Shown here one piece after another: positions 1 to 9,512 of a stretch of 64,000 nucleotides of DNA; the stretch's first letter is position 1, and the number at the start of each line of letters is the position of its first letter. The stretch is from Thalassospira tepidiphila MCCC 1A03514 (GTDB lineage Bacteria; Pseudomonadota; Alphaproteobacteria; Rhodospirillales; Thalassospiraceae). The stretch is taken from positions 496,001 through 560,000 of the forward strand of contig NZ_JPVZ01000002.1 in NCBI RefSeq assembly GCF_001662875.1, read 5' to 3'. The notes below the pieces were generated by a model, which saw only the letters and a program-made list of their open reading frames with translations, was not told the DNA's origin and did not search any database. Position numbers and translations under genes: made by a program.

Positions 1-1
1 C

Positions 2-202
2 CTTGAACGGTCCTGCAAGGCGCAAGTTGCAGCGCTGGGAATGGGCCTGACGCCGGTTGTGCTGGGCCATGACGTTGCCGAGCACACCGCATCCCAATAC
101 CAGTCGATGTACGATTCTTATGAACAAAAGGGCAAACCAGACCCGGAATGGGCCGCCCAACTGCGCCGGCTTGATGCCAGCGCCCCGGGTTACCTCGGGT
201 AA
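2..202 (+). CDS. C-terminal fragment of an unidentified protein
   Basis: An open frame enters from the left window edge and ends at a TAA at 200-202, giving 66 residues that include the stretch VVLGHDVAEHTASQY. No start is visible, so the gene begins outside the window. I do not recognise the family with confidence. A DUF1177-like or racemase-like protein beside a peptide importer would fit the neighbourhood, but that is a guess. The 100-base gap to the next gene holds no clear terminator, so it may belong to the following operon. Confidence 0.55.
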   Translation, partial: LERSCKAQVAALGMGLTPVVLGHDVAEHTASQYQSMYDSYEQKGKPDPEWAAQLRRLDASAPGYLG

Positions 203-302
203 CCTGTGCATCTGGGTCACGCCTGTGGCCTTCGGTTAAACAAAACGTGCGTAACACCAATAAAAACAAGAACCTAAATGCAAAACACAATCAGGGAATG
301 CT

Positions 303-1850
303 ATGAAATATTTAAAGGTGACTACTTTTCTCATCGCCGCCGCCCTGGCCTCGCCAGTGGCGGCACAGGAAGCTGGCGGTCGGCTTGATATCGTTGTTCA
401 GCCCGAACCACCGGGACTGATGCTGGGCCTCGTGCAGAATGGCCCGACCCAGCTGGTTGCAGGCGATATCTATGAAAGCCTGCTGCGCTATGACAGCGAC
501 CTGACCCCGATGCCGAGCCTTGCCAAAAGCTGGGAAATCTCCGACGACGGTCTGACCTACACCTTCAAGCTTAATGAAGGTGTCAAATGGCATGACGGCG
601 AAGATTTCACCGCCGATGACGTTGTCTTTTCCGCCGATGTTTTCCTGCGTGAAACCCATGCGCGTCTGCGTGCGTCGCTGGCCTATGTCAAAAGCATCAC
701 CGCCCCGGATCCGATGACGGTTGTCTTCAAACTGAAAGAACCGTTTGGTCCGTTTATCAACGCCTTTGAAAACGGCACCATGCCGATCGTGCCCAAGCAC
801 ATCTATGAAGGCACCGACTTTGCCAACAACCCGGCGAACGCCACCCCGATTGGCACCGGTCCGTTCAAGTTCAAGGAATGGGTCAAGGGCAGCCACATCC
901 ACCTTGTTAAGAACGAGGACTACTATGTTGATGGCCTGCCGTATCTGGACGAAGTCTTTTACCGTGTGATCCCGGATGCTGCGGCCCGTGCGGTGGCGTT
1001 TGAAACCGGCGAGGTTGATGTTCTGCCGGGCGGTTCGGTTGAAAACTGGGATATCCCGCGTCTGGCCGAAATGGATGGTGTTTGTGTCACCGAAAAGGGC
1101 TGGGAATTCCTCGCACCGCTGGCATGGATGTGGCTTAACAACCGCGAAGGTCCGACCGCCAACGAGAAGTTCCGTCAGGCTGTCATGTACGCCATGGATC
1201 GTGAATTCATGCGCGACGTGGTTTGGAACGGCTTTGGTAAAGTTGCGACCGGTCCGATTGCGTCGAGCACCAATTTCTATTCCGATGACGTGACCATTTA
1301 TGATCACAACCCGGACAAGGCCAAGGAACTTCTGGCCGAGATGGGCTATGACGGCGAACCTGTCCGCATCCTGCCGCTGCCATATGGTGAAACCTGGCAA
1401 CGCTGGGCCGAGGCCGTCCGTCAGAATCTCAGCGAAGTTGGCATCAATGCCGAAATCGACAGCTCTGATGTCGCTGGGTGGAACGAAAAAACCTCCCAGT
1501 GGGATTACGACATGGCCTTCACCTATCTCTATCAGTACGGTGATCCGGCCCTTGGTGTTTCGCGCAACTATACCGCCGATCGCATCAAAAAAGGTAGCCC
1601 GTGGAACAACGTCGAAGGCTATGAAAACCTGGCACTCGATGAAAAATGGGCCGCTGCTGCGACGATGGTAACACCCGAAGAACGCGAAGCAGCCTATGCC
1701 GAAATCCAGAAGGAAATCGTCGATGACGTTCCGGTCGCCTGGATGCAGGAACTGACCTTCCCGACGATCTACCGTTGCAACGTCAACGATCTGGTGACCA
1801 CGGCCATCGGTATCAATGACGGTCCACGTAACGCCTGGATCAAGAAGTAA
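303..1850 (+). CDS. ABC transporter substrate-binding protein, family 5 (peptide/opine type)
   Basis: Periplasmic solute receptor of 515 residues. It has a Sec signal peptide (basic start, hydrophobic core, cleavage expected after SPVAAQ near residue 22). The body matches the SBP_bac_5 fold, including the family's typical YESLLRYD and KWHDGEDFTADDVVFS segments. An AGGGA ribosome site lies 5 bases before the ATG. It heads an operon with DppB-, DppC- and DppD/F-like genes, so it should deliver ligand to that importer. Family 5 receptors bind di/oligopeptides, opines or nickel. The actual ligand cannot be read from sequence, but the downstream amidase and hydroxyacid dehydrogenase suggest an amide-containing or hydroxy-acid-yielding nutrient (inference). 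Confidence 0.95.
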   Translation: MKYLKVTTFLIAAALASPVAAQEAGGRLDIVVQPEPPGLMLGLVQNGPTQLVAGDIYESLLRYDSDLTPMPSLAKSWEISDDGLTYTFKLNEGVKWHDGEDFTADDVVFSADVFLRETHARLRASLAYVKSITAPDPMTVVFKLKEPFGPFINAFENGTMPIVPKHIYEGTDFANNPANATPIGTGPFKFKEWVKGSHIHLVKNEDYYVDGLPYLDEVFYRVIPDAAARAVAFETGEVDVLPGGSVENWDIPRLAEMDGVCVTEKGWEFLAPLAWMWLNNREGPTANEKFRQAVMYAMDREFMRDVVWNGFGKVATGPIASSTNFYSDDVTIYDHNPDKAKELLAEMGYDGEPVRILPLPYGETWQRWAEAVRQNLSEVGINAEIDSSDVAGWNEKTSQWDYDMAFTYLYQYGDPALGVSRNYTADRIKKGSPWNNVEGYENLALDEKWAAAATMVTPEEREAAYAEIQKEIVDDVPVAWMQELTFPTIYRCNVNDLVTTAIGINDGPRNAWIKK

Positions 1851-1943
1851 CATTGCGGGCGGACCGATTGCCGGTCTGCCCCCTTCTTTTCCTGATTGCC
1901 CGCGTTCAGGCGGGATTTCAAATACGGGATGCTACGGGGACCT

Positions 1944-2921
1944 ATGACCATATTCGCTGTCGTGGTGTCGCGGCTATCCAAGGCTATTTTGACCTTGTTG
2001 GCCATTGCGATTCTGAACTTTTTCCTCATCCATGCCGCGCCGGGCGACCCGGCTGTCGTGCTGGCCGGTGAAGCCGGTGCCGCTGACGAGCAGATGATCG
2101 AACAGCTGCGCGAACGCTTTGGCCTCGATCAACCGCTTTATGTCCAGCTTGGCAAATATGTCGCCGGTATTGTGCAACTTGATCTTGGCTATTCCTTCCG
2201 CCAGGGCGCGCCTGTGGCCGAACTCATTGCCGATCGGTTGCCGGCAACCTTGCTGCTGACATTAACGGCCTTTGTCGTCTCGCTGGTTTTGGGCATTGCC
2301 TTTGGGGTTGCCGCCGCCGCACGCGTTGGCAAACCGTCTGACACAGTCCTGACCACGATGGCGCTTTTATTCTACGCGACCCCGCTATATTGGCTGGCCC
2401 TTATGGCGGTTCTGGTCTTTTCCGTATGGTTTGGATGGCTGCCGGGCTTTGGCTATGAAACTGTCGGGGCGAACTATACCGGTCTGGAACGCGTCCTTGA
2501 TATTGGCAGCCACCTGATCCTGCCGGCGCTGACACTGGGGCTGTTCTTTACCGCGGTCTATATGCGCATGGCGCGTGCATCCATGCTTGAAGTCTCGCAG
2601 CTTGATTTCGTCAAAACCGCCAAGGCCAAGGGCCTGTCGGATGCGGTCATCCGCCGCCGTCACATTCTGCGCAACGCCATCTTGCCGGTGGTGACCCTGG
2701 CCGGGTTGCAGGCGGGTCAACTTGTCGGCGGGGCGGTTCTGACCGAAACGGTCTTTGCCTGGCCGGGTATTGGACGCCTGATGTTCGAAAGCTTGGCTGC
2801 ACGTGACTACAACACGATTTTGGGCGTGTTCCTTGTCTCGGCTGCCATGGTCATTTTGTTCAACATCGTGACCGACATTGTTTATCGCATTGTCGATCCC
2901 CGTATCGGAGCCCGTAGCTGA
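1944..2921 (+). CDS. ABC transporter permease, DppB type
   Basis: Inner-membrane permease of 325 residues with about six hydrophobic segments. The N-terminal HAAPGDPA motif typical of DppB-like subunits is present. The EAA loop that contacts the ATPase is visible around DFVKTAKAKGLSDAVIRRR. I chose the ATG at 1944, which has GGGGA 4-8 bases upstream. An in-frame TTG at 1896 and an ATG at 1929 would add 16 or 5 residues but lack a comparable ribosome site. It follows the binding-protein gene by 93 bases and ends one base before the next permease starts. Confidence 0.93.
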   Translation: MTIFAVVVSRLSKAILTLLAIAILNFFLIHAAPGDPAVVLAGEAGAADEQMIEQLRERFGLDQPLYVQLGKYVAGIVQLDLGYSFRQGAPVAELIADRLPATLLLTLTAFVVSLVLGIAFGVAAAARVGKPSDTVLTTMALLFYATPLYWLALMAVLVFSVWFGWLPGFGYETVGANYTGLERVLDIGSHLILPALTLGLFFTAVYMRMARASMLEVSQLDFVKTAKAKGLSDAVIRRRHILRNAILPVVTLAGLQAGQLVGGAVLTETVFAWPGIGRLMFESLAARDYNTILGVFLVSAAMVILFNIVTDIVYRIVDPRIGARS

Positions 2922-2922
2922 C

Positions 2923-3756
2923 ATGTGGAAACGTTTCAGAAGCAATATGGGCGCCATGATCGGTGTCGTCTTGCTGCTCTCCGTGATCGTCATCGCCATG
3001 ATCGCCCCCTTGATCTTCTCTGATGGGCCTTGGCAAATGGTTCAACGTCCGTTCCTCGCACCTTTTGCCGTTGATGGTTTGCCCCTGGGTACGGATACGC
3101 TGGGCCGCAACGTTGCCGCACAGCTGGCCTATGGCGCGCGGGTTTCCCTTCTGGTCGGGCTGGTTTCGACCGTGGTTGCCTTGCTGATCGGTGTGCCGTT
3201 GGGCGCGTTGGCCGGGTTCTATGGCGGTTATGTCGATGAAGGCGCGATGCGCTTCACCGAGTTTTTCCAGACCATCCCGAACTTCGCGCTGGCCATCGTG
3301 CTGGTGGCGATTTTTGAACCGACCTTGACCTCCATCACCATTGCGATTGCCATCGTCAGTTGGCCGCCCGTCGCCCGTCTTGTCCGCGCCGAGGTCATGT
3401 CGGTGCGCACGCGTGAATTCGTTGATGCGGCCCGTCTGGCCGGTCTTTCAAAACCGCGCATCCTGATCCAGCAGGTGCTGCCAAACACGGTATCCCCGAT
3501 CATTGTCATGGCGTCGCTGATGGTCGCCACCGCGATCCTGCTTGAAAGCTCGCTCTCGTTCCTGGGGCTTGGTGATCCCAATTCGATGTCATGGGGCTAT
3601 ATGATTGGCGCTGCCCGCACCGTCATCCGCACCAGCTGGTGGCTCAGCTTCTTCCCCGGCATTGCCATCGTGATCACCGTTTTGGCGCTCAACCTGATCG
3701 GTGAGGGGCTCAATGATGCCTTCAATCCGCATCTGTCGCGAAAGGGCAAAGCATGA
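2923..3756 (+). CDS. ABC transporter permease, DppC type
   Basis: Second inner-membrane permease, 277 residues. It has the DppC-type N-terminus (one membrane span, then a periplasmic segment with LGTDTLGRN) and an EAA loop around REFVDAARLAGLSKPRIL. The ATG at 2923 immediately follows the stop of the DppB-like gene, with GGAG about 12 bases upstream. The longer TTG start at 2878 would overlap the upstream gene and is not favoured. Its stop overlaps the start of the ATPase gene by four bases (ATGA), which indicates translational coupling. Confidence 0.93.
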   Translation: MWKRFRSNMGAMIGVVLLLSVIVIAMIAPLIFSDGPWQMVQRPFLAPFAVDGLPLGTDTLGRNVAAQLAYGARVSLLVGLVSTVVALLIGVPLGALAGFYGGYVDEGAMRFTEFFQTIPNFALAIVLVAIFEPTLTSITIAIAIVSWPPVARLVRAEVMSVRTREFVDAARLAGLSKPRILIQQVLPNTVSPIIVMASLMVATAILLESSLSFLGLGDPNSMSWGYMIGAARTVIRTSWWLSFFPGIAIVITVLALNLIGEGLNDAFNPHLSRKGKA

Positions 3757-5372
3757 GTGCGACACTGACAATTGAACGGCTGACAATCGGCCTGCCTGAG
3801 GGTGCAGACCGCCCCTTCGCGGTCGAAAATGTCAGCTTCGACATCGACAAGGGACAGATCCTTTGCGTGGTGGGTGAATCCGGCTCTGGCAAGTCAATGA
3901 CGGCCAATGCCCTGATGGGGCTTCTGCCCCAGGGGGTAGAGGTCAAATCAGGCCGGGCCATGTTCGAAGCCCGCGATGTCTTGCGCCTGCCGGAAGTTGA
4001 AAAGCAGGCCCTGCGCGGCGCCCAGATCGCCATGATCTTTCAGGAACCGATGACCGCACTCAACCCGTTGATGCGTATCGGTGATCAGATTTCCGAGGTG
4101 TTCGCCGCACACGGCCTTTATACCCAGTCCGAACGCCGCAAACGCGCATTGGACCTTGTCCGCGAAGTCGGGCTTCCCGATCCGGAAAAAATCATCCGCG
4201 CCTATCCGTTCCAGCTTTCCGGTGGTCAACGCCAGCGCGCGATGATTGCCATGGCATTGGCGTTGGAGCCCAAACTCCTGATCGCCGATGAGCCGACAAC
4301 CGCCCTTGATGTCACCACCCAGGCACAGATCCTGAAACTTATTCTCGATCTGCGCAAAAAGCGTGGCATGGCGGTGATGTTCATCACCCATGATTTTGGG
4401 GTGGTTGCCGAAATCGCCGATCAGGTGATTGTCATGCGCGAAGGCAAGGTCGTCGAACGCGGTGATGCAGCATCGGTTCTTGATAATCCGCAGCACGACT
4501 ACACCAAACGTCTGCTCGATGCCATTCCAACCGGAAAACTTCCGGAGGCGCGCGAGTTAAGCGACACCCCTGCGCTTGAAATTAAAAACCTACGAAAAAC
4601 TTTCCGGACGGGCGGTGGATTGTTCAAGCCCGTACGTGAAGTTCATGCGGTCGATGATGTCTCGCTGACCGTTTCGCGCGGCGAGGTGCTTGGTCTGGTG
4701 GGCGAGTCCGGTTCGGGCAAGTCGACATTGGGCCGAACAGCAGTTCGGCTGGTGACACCCGATGGCGGCCACGTCATGGTTGGTGGTGTTGATCTTGCCG
4801 CACTGACAGAGGAAGAACTCCGTCGTCAGCGCAACAAGGTGCAGATGGTTTTTCAGGATCCCTATGCGTCGCTTAATCCGCGCCAACGGATCATGAGCGC
4901 CCTGACAGATGGCCCGATCAATCGCGGCGTTCCCAAGGAAAAGGCCCAGGCCAAGGCAAAGGAACTGCTCGAAATCGTTGGTCTGGGCCCTGATGCCGCC
5001 ATGCGCTATCCGCACGAATTTTCCGGTGGGCAACGTCAACGCATCGGGATTGCCCGCGCACTTGCAATGGAACCCGAACTGATCATTGCCGATGAAGCTG
5101 TGTCTGCACTTGATGTGTCGATCCAGGCACAGGTGCTGGATCTGTTGCGCGATTTGCGCGAACGCCTGTCTTTGTCGATCCTGTTCATCACCCATGATTT
5201 GCGGGTTGCCGCACAGCTGTGCGATCGCATTGCGGTGATGCAAAAGGGCAAACTGGTTGAAATTGGTCGGGTTGATGAAATCTTCCTGTCACCCAAACAG
5301 GAATATACCCGTCAACTTCTCGCCGCCGTGCCCGGTGCGGACTGGGCCCAAACCGAAGAAGTGCCAGCATGA
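3753..5372 (+). CDS. Fused ABC ATPase, DppD-DppF type
   Basis: A 539-residue polypeptide carries two complete nucleotide-binding domains in tandem, taking the place of separate DppD and DppF subunits. The N-terminal half has Walker A GESGSGKS, signature LSGGQRQR and Walker [13 protein letters not shown]. The C-terminal half has [17 protein letters not shown] and [12 protein letters not shown]. In the second Walker B the usual proline after DE is alanine, which is tolerated in this family. The start overlaps the DppC-like stop (ATGA) and the end overlaps the dehydrogenase start. Single-gene fusions of this kind are common in alphaproteobacterial peptide/opine importers. Confidence 0.95.
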   Translation: MSATLTIERLTIGLPEGADRPFAVENVSFDIDKGQILCVVGESGSGKSMTANALMGLLPQGVEVKSGRAMFEARDVLRLPEVEKQALRGAQIAMIFQEPMTALNPLMRIGDQISEVFAAHGLYTQSERRKRALDLVREVGLPDPEKIIRAYPFQLSGGQRQRAMIAMALALEPKLLIADEPTTALDVTTQAQILKLILDLRKKRGMAVMFITHDFGVVAEIADQVIVMREGKVVERGDAASVLDNPQHDYTKRLLDAIPTGKLPEARELSDTPALEIKNLRKTFRTGGGLFKPVREVHAVDDVSLTVSRGEVLGLVGESGSGKSTLGRTAVRLVTPDGGHVMVGGVDLAALTEEELRRQRNKVQMVFQDPYASLNPRQRIMSALTDGPINRGVPKEKAQAKAKELLEIVGLGPDAAMRYPHEFSGGQRQRIGIARALAMEPELIIADEAVSALDVSIQAQVLDLLRDLRERLSLSILFITHDLRVAAQLCDRIAVMQKGKLVEIGRVDEIFLSPKQEYTRQLLAAVPGADWAQTEEVPA

Positions 5373-6274
5373 TTGGCGTTCTGTCTTGTAGCAAAGTCGA
5401 TTTACGGGGCATTTACGGCCCGCATTTCGATGCCCTGGCACCCGAACTGGACCTGCGCCTGCCCGGCGAGATCGACCGGCCCGAAGACGTCAGTTTCATG
5501 GTCACCTTTGTCCCGGCACCGGACGCCTTTACGCGCTACCCGAATTTGCGCGCGATCTATTCGGTGGGGGCCGGCATTGATGCCATCATGGCATGCCCGT
5601 CCTTGCCGCCGGGTGTGCCGATCCATCGGGTAGAAGATCCGGATCAGGCCCTGCAAATGGCCGGTTTCGCCACCTTCCATGTGCTTTGGCACCATCGCAA
5701 TATGGGCAATCTTCTTGCCAATCAGAAAATCGCGCACTGGGAACGCCAACTGACCGGGTTATCACCCCGTGCACGGCGCATTGGTGTTCTGGGCTTTGGT
5801 CTGATGGGGCGCGCGGTGGCAAGGGCATTGGTGGCCTTGGGCTACCCGGTCGCAAGCTATTCCCGATCCGCGCCAAAGCCACCCGAAGACGGGGTAACGC
5901 ATTATATCGATGGCGCGTTTGAAGACTTTCTGGCCCAAAGCGACATTCTGATCAATGTGCTGCCGCTCACTGATCAGACCAAGGGACTTTTGGGCGCAGA
6001 AAATCTCGCAAAACTGCCAAAGGGTGCCGCCCTGATCCATCTGGGCCGGGGCGGGCAGGTCGATGAAACCGCCCTTGTTGATGCCCTTGATCGTGGGCAT
6101 TTGTCGGGTGCGTCGCTCGATGTGTTTGAAACCGAACCTCTGCCGGCCGGACATCCGCTTTGGCACCATCCCAAGGTTTTCGTCACCCCGCATGTCGCCA
6201 GTATTTGCGAACCAAAGGCGACCGTTCTGTCCATCCGCCGGAACCAGCTTCAGTCCGAGCCGATGACAGCTTAA
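5369..6274 (+). CDS. D-2-hydroxyacid dehydrogenase (GhrA-like, NAD(P)-dependent)
   Basis: A 301-residue member of the D-isomer 2-hydroxyacid dehydrogenase family, close to glyoxylate/hydroxypyruvate reductase A. The nucleotide-binding glycine motif GVLGFGLMG lies near residues 134-142. The catalytic Arg is in HLGRGGQVDE, the Glu in VFETEPLP, and the His in VTPHVAS near the C-terminus. It interconverts a 2-oxoacid and a D-2-hydroxyacid in the cytoplasm. Its ATG overlaps the ABC ATPase stop, so it is part of the importer operon and probably acts on a breakdown product of the imported compound. The exact substrate is unknown. Confidence 0.9.
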   Translation: MIGVLSCSKVDLRGIYGPHFDALAPELDLRLPGEIDRPEDVSFMVTFVPAPDAFTRYPNLRAIYSVGAGIDAIMACPSLPPGVPIHRVEDPDQALQMAGFATFHVLWHHRNMGNLLANQKIAHWERQLTGLSPRARRIGVLGFGLMGRAVARALVALGYPVASYSRSAPKPPEDGVTHYIDGAFEDFLAQSDILINVLPLTDQTKGLLGAENLAKLPKGAALIHLGRGGQVDETALVDALDRGHLSGASLDVFETEPLPAGHPLWHHPKVFVTPHVASICEPKATVLSIRRNQLQSEPMTA

Positions 6275-6300
6275 CCCAAACCCATAAGGTAGCGCCCCAC

Positions 6301-7692
6301 ATGACCAGCGATCCGAATTCCCTGTCTGCCCGCGAATTGGCCCGCCGCATCAAAAGCCGGGAAATGCGCGCCACCACGGTCATTCGCGAGACCCTTGATC
6401 GTGTGGCGCGGGTCAACCCGGCCATCAACGCCATCGTTCAGGATTGCGCAGATGACGCCATGCAAGAGGCAGAGCTGCTTGATGCCCGCATCGAGGCTGG
6501 GGACGCGGTTGGTCCATTGGCGGGCGTCCCGGTCACGATCAAGGTCATCTCCGATCAGGCGGGATACGCCACAACCAATGGCACGACCTTGGCCGCCGAT
6601 CTGATCGCAACCCAAGACAGCCCGTTTTTACGCAACATGCGCCGCAAGGGCGCGATTGTGATTGGCCGCACCAACACACCGGCCTTTTCCTATCGCTGGT
6701 TTACCTCCAACAAGGTGCATGGCACGACGCTTAATCCCCATAACCCGGCCCTGACACCGGGTGGATCCTCCGGCGGTGCGGGTGCGGCCACATCGGCCGG
6801 ATTGGGGCATATCGGCCATGGCACGGATATCGCGGGCTCGGTGCGCTACCCGGCCTATGCCTGCGGCATTCAGGGATTGCGCCCGACCCATGGACGCATT
6901 CCGATGTTCAACCAGACCGGCGGTGATCGTCCGATTGGCGCGCAATTGATGGCGGTATCAGGACCGCTGGCACGTAGGGTTGATGATCTCAGGCTCGGGC
7001 TTGAAGGCATGGCGGGCTATTCCCCCGATGATCCCTGGAGTGTGCCGATGCCGCTTCGCGGCCCCGATTTTGCCAAGCGTGTCGCCCTTGTCACCCATCC
7101 CGGCGGGATTGATACCGATCCGCGCATCCTGGCCGATCTCGAACGTGCCGCCGAGATTTTCCGCACCGCAGGCTGGACAGTCGAAACCCCGGAAATCCCC
7201 GAAATTCGCGAGGCCGTCGATCTTCAGATTGACCTTTGGCTTTCGGATGATCACGAGGCCAAACTGAAAGCCGCCCGGGCCGAAGACGATCCGGGCGCAA
7301 TTGCCCTGCTCGAACACTATGCTGATCGCGCCGCCGCGATTGATAAGGACACGTTTAGTAAGCTTTTCCTGCGCCGCTCGGCCCTGATCCGCGACTGGCG
7401 CGCGTTCCTTGAAGATTATCCGGTTGTCCTGATGCCGGTTTCGGCCGAACTGCCGTTCCGCAAGGACGAGGACCTTGAAGGTCCCGCGACCCTGACCCGC
7501 CTGTGGAATGCGCAGTTGCCGCAAATCGCCATTCCGTTGCTGGGCCTTCCGGCGATCTCGATCTGCTCAGGTGTCGAAAACAATGTCCCGTCGGGTGTTC
7601 AGCTTGTCGCCGCTCCCTGGCGCGAAGACATCTGCCTGACAGGTGGCGAGGTGCTTGAACAGGGCTTTGGTCTGCCGCAGATGACGATGTGA
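6301..7692 (+). CDS. Amidase (amidase signature family)
   Basis: A 463-residue amidase-signature enzyme. The Ser-cisSer-Lys triad is visible as Lys in PVTIKVISDQ, the first serines in TPGGSSGGAGA and the nucleophile region in GTDIAGSVRYPA. These enzymes hydrolyse amides to acid plus ammonia in the cytoplasm. I chose the ATG at 6301, which has AAGGT about 10 bases upstream. The open frame extends further upstream but overlaps the dehydrogenase gene. It is the last gene of the importer operon, 26 bases after the dehydrogenase. The substrate is probably the imported compound or an intermediate of it (inference). Confidence 0.92.
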   Translation: MTSDPNSLSARELARRIKSREMRATTVIRETLDRVARVNPAINAIVQDCADDAMQEAELLDARIEAGDAVGPLAGVPVTIKVISDQAGYATTNGTTLAADLIATQDSPFLRNMRRKGAIVIGRTNTPAFSYRWFTSNKVHGTTLNPHNPALTPGGSSGGAGAATSAGLGHIGHGTDIAGSVRYPAYACGIQGLRPTHGRIPMFNQTGGDRPIGAQLMAVSGPLARRVDDLRLGLEGMAGYSPDDPWSVPMPLRGPDFAKRVALVTHPGGIDTDPRILADLERAAEIFRTAGWTVETPEIPEIREAVDLQIDLWLSDDHEAKLKAARAEDDPGAIALLEHYADRAAAIDKDTFSKLFLRRSALIRDWRAFLEDYPVVLMPVSAELPFRKDEDLEGPATLTRLWNAQLPQIAIPLLGLPAISICSGVENNVPSGVQLVAAPWREDICLTGGEVLEQGFGLPQMTM

Positions 7693-7750
7693 TTACTGTT
7701 CGTTTGATGTGCTGTTTAAGTAATTATCTAATTTAGCTTGAAGCGAATAT

Positions 7751-7792
7751 GCAAAAGCCAAAGGTGGCGTAAGTTTCATCTTTGGCTTTGCT
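7751..7792. terminator. Hairpin between convergent genes
   Basis: The arms AAAGCCAAAG (7754-7763) and CTTTGGCTTT (7780-7789) pair perfectly and are extended by a GC pair across a one-base bulge. The hairpin lies between the amidase gene and the convergent glycosyltransferase gene and could serve both. Confidence 0.55.
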
Positions 7793-7809
7793 TTTGGCAT
7801 GTGATGCCG

Positions 7810-9015
7810 TCATCGGCTTTTTCCGCCAGACGCCAGATTCTCGATCAGGGTCGTTTGCCGATCCAGACACCGTCGAAGGTCAAAGTGATTAAGGATTGTC
7901 TTGCGGGCCCGTTCACGAAGGGGTGTCAGGTCGTCACGATGGGCAAGGCAGAACGCCATCTTCATCGCCAGCGCATCACTGTCCCAGAAATCGGTCAGAA
8001 ATCCGTTCTGCCGATCGCGGATCATGTCATGGCACGGCCCGGTGTCCGAGGCGATCACACGCGCCCCGCACGCCATCGCTTCCAGTACTGACCACGACAA
8101 AACAAACGGATATGTCAGGTAAATATGCAACGAACTGATCTGGTACATCCGGATCAGTTGGTCATGGCGGATCTGGCCCAGAAAGTGGATGCGTGACGGA
8201 TCAATCTGCGTTTCTGCCATCATCACGTCACGCCAAGTCCGCCCGTCCTTGCGCGCCTGTCCGTAACTGACGCCATCACCCCCGGCGATCACGAACTGCG
8301 CATCCGGGTTTTGTTGGGCCAGTTTTGCGGCCGCACGCATAAAGGTCGGAAACCCGCGATAGGGTTCAAGATCGCGCGCGACATAGGTAATCACCTGATC
8401 ACGCGCGGTAAGGACCCGCCCATCGGGCAAGGTCAGGCTGGCGTTTGGATTTGGCTGGCAACGGTGGGTATCAATCCCGTCATGGCAGACGCCGATCTTG
8501 TGGTGATAGGCCGCCGGAAACGCCGATTTCTGCCATTTGGTCGGGCTGATCGCGGCATCAAGCTGATCAAGTGTCGTCAGTTGGGCGGCATTGCGCACGC
8601 GAAGCTGGGCACGTTTCGCCAGCGTGATGTCATCATCCGGATCAAAGCCAACGTCGCGCCCGGTGGCGTGATAATAATGTTCGCAATAACCGATCAGCGG
8701 TGTTTTGGGCAAAACGTCGCGGGCGAACATCATGCTGCCCCAACCGATATGGCCGTAAACAACGTCTGGTGCGCCTTCTTCGCGCACATGGCTTTCAAGG
8801 GTTCTGGCGGCCTTAAGTCCCACATCCTGATGATATTGCGCAAACGGTATGGCCGGCGGTGGGGCTGTGACAGGCTGGCGGAGTGTCCGGATACCGGGCA
8901 GGCGCACATTCATTGCTTCGCACAGGAAGGAAACCTGCCATCCGGCATCGGCCAGATGGCAGGCAAGATGTACAAACTGTCCCGGTCCATGACGATGAAC
9001 GAGGACAATTTTCAT
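7810..9015 (-). CDS. Glycosyltransferase, GT4-like (GT-B fold)
   Basis: A 401-residue cytoplasmic glycosyltransferase of the group 1 (GT4-like) type. The N-terminal acceptor half begins MKIVLVHRHGPGQF. The C-terminal donor half carries LSWSVLEAMACGARVIASD, the conserved sugar-nucleotide-binding segment with the EX7E-like spacing. The start overlaps the MarR gene stop by four bases, so the two are co-transcribed, and the pair is divergent from the type I secretion genes. An AGGAGG lies about 13 bases before the ATG. Donor and acceptor cannot be assigned. The context suggests a role with the glycosyltransferases of the 9.8-28.5 kb island. Confidence 0.88.
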   Translation of the reverse strand: MKIVLVHRHGPGQFVHLACHLADAGWQVSFLCEAMNVRLPGIRTLRQPVTAPPPAIPFAQYHQDVGLKAARTLESHVREEGAPDVVYGHIGWGSMMFARDVLPKTPLIGYCEHYYHATGRDVGFDPDDDITLAKRAQLRVRNAAQLTTLDQLDAAISPTKWQKSAFPAAYHHKIGVCHDGIDTHRCQPNPNASLTLPDGRVLTARDQVITYVARDLEPYRGFPTFMRAAAKLAQQNPDAQFVIAGGDGVSYGQARKDGRTWRDVMMAETQIDPSRIHFLGQIRHDQLIRMYQISSLHIYLTYPFVLSWSVLEAMACGARVIASDTGPCHDMIRDRQNGFLTDFWDSDALAMKMAFCLAHRDDLTPLRERARKTILNHFDLRRCLDRQTTLIENLASGGKSR

Positions 9016-9512
9016 CGTCTGTTTCGTGCCTCCTGCACGGCGACGGACCCATTAATGGGAACACCCCCGTATCTGAGGGTCTGTGTCCAGAATTCTTCCA
9101 GTCTGCGCAACGTACGCAGCGCTGTTTCCATCTCCTGCTGGTCTTCAAGATTGTTGGTCAGGGCGTCGTGATATTCTTCGTGGAATTCATGCAATGCCTG
9201 ACAGAGTTCATGGCCCTTTTTGGTCAATTTCAAACGGGCAGAACGCCTGTCCCGTGCCATGACCTGACGTTCGACATAGCCCGATTCCGCGAGCTGTTTA
9301 AGATTATAAGACGCGTTTGAACCCATATAATGGCCGCGATCAAGAAGATCGCGCACCGAGAGTTCATCTTCGCCAATGGTAAAAAGCAGCGCCACTTGCG
9401 CCGGGCTGATGTCATCCTTTCCGAGTCGAATGAGATCTACCCGTAACAAATCCGCAAACCGCCGATAGATCCGCTCGACGGTATTTGCCAGTTCAAGATG
9501 AGTGACGGTCAT
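9012..9512 (-). CDS. MarR-family transcriptional regulator
   Basis: A 166-residue winged-helix regulator. The recognition region reads ASYNLKQLAESGYV, followed by the wing DRRSARLKLTKKG typical of MarR proteins, close in style to the LdtR subgroup. A longer frame reaches 9575, but the ATG at 9512 begins right before the first helix (MTVTHLELANTVERIYRRF) and is preferred. It is coupled to the downstream glycosyltransferase by an ATGA overlap and sits back-to-back with the secretion operon. It is therefore a candidate regulator of both transcription units. A long dyad in the shared intergenic region is a possible binding site. Confidence 0.9.
   Translation of the reverse strand: MTVTHLELANTVERIYRRFADLLRVDLIRLGKDDISPAQVALLFTIGEDELSVRDLLDRGHYMGSNASYNLKQLAESGYVERQVMARDRRSARLKLTKKGHELCQALHEFHEEYHDALTNNLEDQQEMETALRTLRRLEEFWTQTLRYGGVPINGSVAVQEARNRR

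Noticed and set aside
57..239. 60-codon frame at the left edge
   Set aside because: It overlaps the C-terminal fragment 2-202, which reads more like a protein and ends in a proper stop.
312..1853. 513-codon open frame antisense to the ABC binding-protein gene
   Set aside because: It mirrors the coding strand in phase, a usual effect of GC-biased codon use. It has no ribosome site and its product resembles no family.
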